From Spirochaetales bacterium (lineage in GTDB: Bacteria > Spirochaetota > Spirochaetia > Sphaerochaetales > Sphaerochaetaceae): a stretch of 10,458 nucleotides of DNA. The position numbers and the translations under genes were made by a program. The notes beneath the pieces are model-generated. The model had not been told where the DNA came from. It worked only from the letters and a program-made list of their open reading frames with translations, and made no database searches. How positions within the stretch are numbered: the first letter of the stretch is position 1; each line of letters opens with the position of its first letter. Below are positions 7,539 through 10,458 of this stretch, in pieces. The DNA is taken from assembly GCA_022784805.1 (NCBI GenBank), contig JALFYG010000010.1:1-10458 (forward strand), in the 5' to 3' direction.

Positions 7539-8821
7539 ATTATTATACCTTCCAATGCATCTGTAACCGTAGCGTATTCTTTTGTTTCTCTTGTCTTATG
7601 GCACTTCAGAGCAACGCTGTTCTCTTTGAAGGAGAGAGAGTAAGGGATGGAGTTTTTCTCTGCATACTCGAAGATTCTCTTACTCTTGTGCTCTGGTGAG
7701 AGATATACATCGGTTCTGATGCCATTGTTTCTCAGTTCCCTTGCAGCCTTCTCAGCTCTCTCCAGCTCTTCGCTTCTATAGATGATCATTACGTCTGCGC
7801 TGGAAGCGTTTGCCAAGAGTGGGCTCTTAAGCTCCTCCAAGCCTGCAACAAGTCTATCGAGTCCGATGGATGATCCGACACCAGGAAGATTCTCCTTTGT
7901 GTAAAGGGAAGCAAGATTATTGTATCTTCCTCCGGAGCAAACGGATCCAAGGGAGGGCAGGTCTGTAAGGAATGTCTCATAGACGATTCCTGTGTAGTAA
8001 TCGAGACCACGTGTGATGGATGGGTCAAGAATAAAGGCATCTGCTATTCCTGTTGCATCCAATAGGCTGTAGATTTCCTTGAGTCTGATGGAACCCGGGC
8101 ACTCTCCACCGCAGAGAGCCTCAAGTTTCTCCAATCTCTCCAAGAATGTTGCATTCTCTTCCGGAGTGATGTAAGAAAGGATTTCTTCCGCCTTTTCTTC
8201 GTCCTTGATGATTTCAACGAGAATCTTCTTCACTTCCTCCCTGCCGATTTTCATCAGCTTGTCGACGGCACGAAGAATCTCTGTTGAGTGTTCCATGACA
8301 CCAAGTCTTTCAAGGAAGGTGTTGAACATGCCCCTGTGTGAAAGGTGGAAAGTGTATCTCTCAATTCCCAAAAGATGGAAAGAGTGGTGCATCATGGACA
8401 ATATCTCATAGTCTGCCTGAGTGTTGTCTACACCCACGATATCGAAGTCACACTGGATGAACTCTCTGTATCTTCCTTTCTGAGGCTTTTCTCCTCTCCA
8501 TACCTTATTTATATGATAACGCTTGAAGGGAAGGGCCAGCTCAGAAGAGTGGGCTGCCATAAATCTGGCAAAAGGAACTGTAAGATCGAAGCGCATGGCG
8601 ACTTCTCTTCCGCCGTTATCTTCAAAGTGGAAGACCTGCTTATCTGTTTCTCCGCCACCCTTTCCAAGAAGAACAGAGGAATACTCCAAAACAGGAGTAT
8701 CAATTGGAACAAAACCATAAGCCTGGAATCCCTTTTCCAGAACCTGAGTAATCTTTCTTTTGGGCATTTCCTCCTTGGGCATACTGTCTCTGAAGCCTTT
8801 GAGGATTATTGGATCTATCAT
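7535..8821 (-). CDS. hisS: Histidyl-tRNA synthetase
   Basis: This class II aminoacyl-tRNA synthetase charges tRNA-His in two steps (His-AMP, then transfer) and normally acts as a homodimer. The 428 residues match the usual 420-430. Visible are the N-terminal KGFRDSMP (8-15), RFDLTVP (77-83), motif 2 from RYHINKVWRGEKPQKGRYRE (101-120) to QCDFDIVG (123-130), the histidine-binding RGLDYYTG (271-278), GGRYNNL (297-303) and motif 3 GVGSSIGLDRL (314-324). The anticodon-binding domain follows (about 340-428). Nothing catalytic appears missing. ATG is preceded by AGGAG with 5-nt spacing (8827-8831). hisS leads a two-gene operon with the helicase, and its last codons supply that gene's ribosome binding site. 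The leader is too short for a T-box, and none is seen. Confidence 0.97.
   Translation of the reverse strand: MIDPIILKGFRDSMPKEEMPKRKITQVLEKGFQAYGFVPIDTPVLEYSSVLLGKGGGETDKQVFHFEDNGGREVAMRFDLTVPFARFMAAHSSELALPFKRYHINKVWRGEKPQKGRYREFIQCDFDIVGVDNTQADYEILSMMHHSFHLLGIERYTFHLSHRGMFNTFLERLGVMEHSTEILRAVDKLMKIGREEVKKILVEIIKDEEKAEEILSYITPEENATFLERLEKLEALCGGECPGSIRLKEIYSLLDATGIADAFILDPSITRGLDYYTGIVYETFLTDLPSLGSVCSGGRYNNLASLYTKENLPGVGSSIGLDRLVAGLEELKSPLLANASSADVMIIYRSEELERAEKAARELRNNGIRTDVYLSPEHKSKRIFEYAEKNSIPYSLSFKENSVALKCHKTRETKEYATVTDALEGIII
7548..7553 (-). promoter_or_regulatory. Shine-Dalgarno deciding the hrpA TTG start
   Basis: On the - strand GGAAGG lies 9 nt upstream of a TTG that shares bases with the hisS TGA (TTGA). 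The next in-frame Met is around residue 66, after the Walker A motif, so this TTG is the only start that keeps the catalytic core. The site is embedded in the final Glu-Gly codons of hisS. Confidence 0.75.
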
Positions 8822-8843
8822 ATTTTCTCCTGAATATATGAGT

Positions 8844-8872
8844 ATGATAGTTTATTTCACGATTTCTTTGAA
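8844..8872 (-). promoter_or_regulatory. Putative sigma70-type promoter of hisS-hrpA
   Basis: Read on the - strand, TTCAAA (8872-8867, 4/6 match to TTGACA) is followed after exactly 17 nt by TATCAT (8849-8844, 5/6 match to TATAAT). This would start transcription near 8838 and give a leader of about 16 nt containing the AGGAG. It was identified by eye from consensus only. Confidence 0.5.
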
Positions 8873-8879
8873 AGAGAGG

Positions 8880-8938
8880 TGATAATCAAAAGAAGCCATT
8901 TATCTCACTCTTGTTTCACTTTCTGATAATCATTAATA
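8880..8938. promoter_or_regulatory. Two TGATAATCA palindromes, one Fur-box-like
   Basis: The 9-bp palindromic element TGATAATCA occurs at 8880-8888 and 8924-8932, 44 bp apart and in the same orientation, in the hisS/pcnB gap. The second copy extends to TGATAAT-C-ATTAATA (8924-8938), matching 12 of 14 defined positions of the 7-1-7 Fur consensus TGATAATnATTATCA. The first copy matches only 10 of 14. The second overlaps the candidate pcnB -10 region, and the first lies just upstream of the hisS -35. The region is AT-rich, so chance matches are a real alternative. Confidence 0.35.
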
Positions 8939-8939
8939 T
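8911..8939 (+). promoter_or_regulatory. Weak candidate promoter of pcnB
   Basis: TTGTTT (8911-8916) and TAATAT (8934-8939, 4/6) are separated by 17 nt. The -10 ends 8 nt before the GTG, so transcription would begin at or within 1-2 nt of the start codon. The -35 match is poor (3/6), so the call is tentative. Confidence 0.3.
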
Positions 8940-8947
8940 ATCTTAAC

Positions 8948-10147
8948 GTGTTCGTAAGATACAAAACAGACAAAAATGGGAAATCTGTTCCCGTATGCAA
9001 AGTATATACAGCAAAAGAGCATCCTATTAGAAACACTATGATAGACAGGGATGCTCTTTGGGCTATAAAAAAGATACAGGGTGCCGGAGGTGAAGCCTAC
9101 ATAGTAGGAGGAGCCATCCGTGACATTATGCTTGGCCATACTCCGAAGGATTTTGATATCGGCACATCCCTCTCTCCTAGACAGGTCCAGCGCCTATTCT
9201 GGAACAGCAGGATTATTGGAAAGAGATTCCGTATCGTCCATCTTTTCTTCGGAGAAAAAATAATCGAAGTCACCACTTTCCGTTCCGATGAAGAGAACTT
9301 TGAAGAGGGAAACAACAACGTATGGGGTACCATTGAGCAGGATGCAAGACGACGAGACTTCTCCATCAACAGCCTCTATTACAATCCCCAGAAGTGTGAA
9401 CTCTTGGATTTCGGTGGAAGCATGGAGGACTTTGAGAAGGGCGTGATCAGATCCTTGATCCCTCTCAAGTATTCATTTGTAGAAGATCCTGTAAGAATGA
9501 TCAGAGCCGTCAAGTATAAGGTAACCACAGGCTTTTCTCTTAAGTGGGACGTTAAGTTTGCTCTTCTGCGTAACGCCTCCCAGCTTCAGAATTGCCCTGC
9601 CTCCAGGTTGACGGAAGAGGTCGTGAAGATTCTTTCTTCAGGTCACTCTGCAGATATTTTCCATACCATGTATCAGTATAGGCTCCTACAGTATCTTCTC
9701 CCTGCATATGCAGTACACTCAGAGCTTCCAAGTATGTCAGAGAGCCTGAGAATCTTGGATGCAAAGGTGCTTAACGCCCAGGAGAATGGACTAGAGAAGC
9801 CAGGAAAGGCAGAGATGTTCTATTACATGATCCGCTCCGCCATCATCATCGATACTTCTCTCTCCTTAAGTTGGAACGAATATATGAAGGATGCCTTCAG
9901 ACAGGCAAAGGTTATGTTAAGCCCAATCACCCCTGCCAACTTTGAGCTTGAGAGAGCCGTCACCCTTCTTCTCTCTGAGAAAGGCATCAGATGCAATAAG
10001 CCTAAAAAGAAGAAAAAGACCCAGAAGATTGTGATTTCAGACACAGAAAAGGCTGTCAATCCAAAGGTCAAGAGAAGAAAGAGAAAGAAGAGCAACGCAA
10101 AACCAAAAGAAAAAGTAATGACAAATACAGAGGCAAAGGCGGAGTGA
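8948..10147 (+). CDS. pcnB: Poly(A) polymerase I-type nucleotidyltransferase
   Basis: This class II nucleotidyltransferase is expected to add 3' poly(A) to RNA, tagging it for decay. The 399 residues show YIVGGAIRD (51-59), the catalytic DxD in KDFDIG (67-72, Asp68 and Asp70), RRRDFSINSL (134-143) and EDPVRMIRAVKY (179-190). IIGKRFRIVHL (89-99) fits the motif [LIV][LIV]G[RK][RK]F.[LIV]h[HQL][LIV] reported to separate bacterial poly(A) polymerases from CCA-adding enzymes, so I prefer PcnB over Cca. The C-terminus (about 351-388) is a Lys/Arg-rich tail, as in E. coli PcnB, likely binding RNA or protein partners. The GTG start keeps an N-terminal segment (FVRYKTDKNGK) I recall from spirochaete homologues. 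No Shine-Dalgarno lies in the 20 nt upstream. Met31 (9038) is the next option and also lacks one. Confidence 0.88.
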   Translation: MFVRYKTDKNGKSVPVCKVYTAKEHPIRNTMIDRDALWAIKKIQGAGGEAYIVGGAIRDIMLGHTPKDFDIGTSLSPRQVQRLFWNSRIIGKRFRIVHLFFGEKIIEVTTFRSDEENFEEGNNNVWGTIEQDARRRDFSINSLYYNPQKCELLDFGGSMEDFEKGVIRSLIPLKYSFVEDPVRMIRAVKYKVTTGFSLKWDVKFALLRNASQLQNCPASRLTEEVVKILSSGHSADIFHTMYQYRLLQYLLPAYAVHSELPSMSESLRILDAKVLNAQENGLEKPGKAEMFYYMIRSAIIIDTSLSLSWNEYMKDAFRQAKVMLSPITPANFELERAVTLLLSEKGIRCNKPKKKKKTQKIVISDTEKAVNPKVKRRKRKKSNAKPKEKVMTNTEAKAE

Positions 10148-10160
10148 TCCGCCTCTTCTT
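10137..10160 (+). terminator. Intrinsic terminator overlapping pcnB stop
   Basis: A perfect 7-bp GC-rich stem (AGGCGGA 10137-10143 with TCCGCCT 10148-10154) encloses a 4-nt loop that contains the TGA stop of pcnB, followed by CTTCTT. The coding sequence therefore forms the left arm. The convergent gene's stop begins at 10162. Confidence 0.7.
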
Positions 10161-10458
10161 TATCCCCATTCCTCGATTTCGATGGATACGGACTTCACCA
10201 TTATAGAGCCGAACTTCTCAAGACAGTCCGAGATATATTGCTGTAGATCCGATATGTTTGTGGAGATATAGTGGCGCATAGGAAGCTGGATGGTGACAGC
10301 GATGGAGTATGTGCTGTCAGTGTTCCTCACCCCCTTGACCTTCTTTACCTTCATTACGCTGTCATATTCGCTGATGGCATGCTTCACCATCTGGGTGAGG
10401 GCCACCTCGGAGACGGCATCGTTTGCAGGCCGGGAGAACTCAGGTCTGACGAGGGTTT
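10160..10458 (-). CDS. Asp23/AmaP-like protein, C-terminal part (runs off window)
   Basis: The frame is open from the TAA at 10162-10160 to the window edge, giving 98 complete codons of a C-terminus. The true start lies outside the window, so the GTG at 10405 is probably an internal valine. The visible part has a helix with SEVALTQMVKHAI, then VKGVRN, an amphipathic beta-strand and a helix, and ends in VKSVSIEIEEWG. This alternation, with the VKGVRN turn and a terminal V.SV.I.IE strand, resembles Asp23/Gls24-fold proteins, in particular the cytoplasmic tail of AmaP, the membrane anchor of the alkaline-shock/envelope-stress protein Asp23. Membrane segments of AmaP would lie upstream and cannot be checked here. 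It is convergent with pcnB, with 12 nt between stops. The family call rests on pattern recognition only. Confidence 0.55.
   Translation of the reverse strand, partial: TLVRPEFSRPANDAVSEVALTQMVKHAISEYDSVMKVKKVKGVRNTDSTYSIAVTIQLPMRHYISTNISDLQQYISDCLEKFGSIMVKSVSIEIEEWG

Noticed and set aside
8345..8833. 162-codon open frame on the + strand
   Set aside because: Antisense to hisS motifs 1 and 2, with no family resemblance and no ribosome site. It is a shadow of a highly conserved gene.
8822..8947. T-box or other riboswitch ahead of hisS
   Set aside because: No T-box AGGGTGG-type motif or large stem-loop set is present, and the inferred leader is only about 16 nt.
10160..10405. Complete 81-residue gene starting at GTG 10405
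   Set aside because: The frame stays open to the window edge with protein-like sequence, so this is the 3' part of a longer gene, not a small complete one.

Overview
The window is ordinary chromosomal bacterial DNA packed with housekeeping genes. Most of the nine gene-level features sit in short, tightly overlapping operons. Families and style suggest a spirochaete of the Treponema/Sphaerochaeta kind. The evidence is a PcnB-type poly(A) polymerase with a basic tail, an HrpA-like helicase of only about 820 residues, the C-terminal end of an Rpn/YhgA-type PD-(D/E)XK protein, and heavy AGA/AGG arginine use with purine-rich coding strands. This placement comes from recalled family resemblance, not a search, so I hold it at moderate confidence.

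Layout. At the left edge (+ strand) is a 69-codon remnant of an Rpn-family protein, ending at a hairpin shared with the next, convergent operon. Positions 350-3822 (- strand) hold a three-gene operon transcribed right to left: a NifS/IscS-type cysteine desulfurase, thiI without a rhodanese domain, and a citrate-transporter-like (SLC13/IT superfamily) permease. The genes overlap by 8 and 14 nt. A 196-bp divergent gap leads to aroB (+). aroB ends in a hairpin that also encodes the last codons of the convergent hrpA-like helicase. That helicase is translationally coupled (TTGA overlap) behind hisS on the - strand. A 126-bp divergent gap separates hisS from pcnB (+). pcnB ends in a compact intrinsic terminator, beyond which the C-terminal part of an Asp23/AmaP-like gene (- strand) runs off the right edge.

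Functionally, five of the nine features act in RNA metabolism: sulfur donation and 4-thiouridylation of tRNA (desulfurase plus ThiI), charging of tRNA-His (HisS), RNA unwinding (HrpA-like) and 3' polyadenylation (PcnB). aroB supplies the shikimate pathway. The desulfurase-ThiI pairing matches the known Bacillus NifZ-ThiI solution for making s4U without a rhodanese domain.

I see no CRISPR array, rRNA, tRNA, insertion sequence, phage module or defence island, and no clear new system. The points most worth checking are regulatory: two + strand genes (aroB, pcnB) that lack a Shine-Dalgarno and may be leaderless, a Fur-box-like palindrome beside a second copy of its 9-bp core in the hisS/pcnB gap, and an unassigned C-terminal domain on the helicase.
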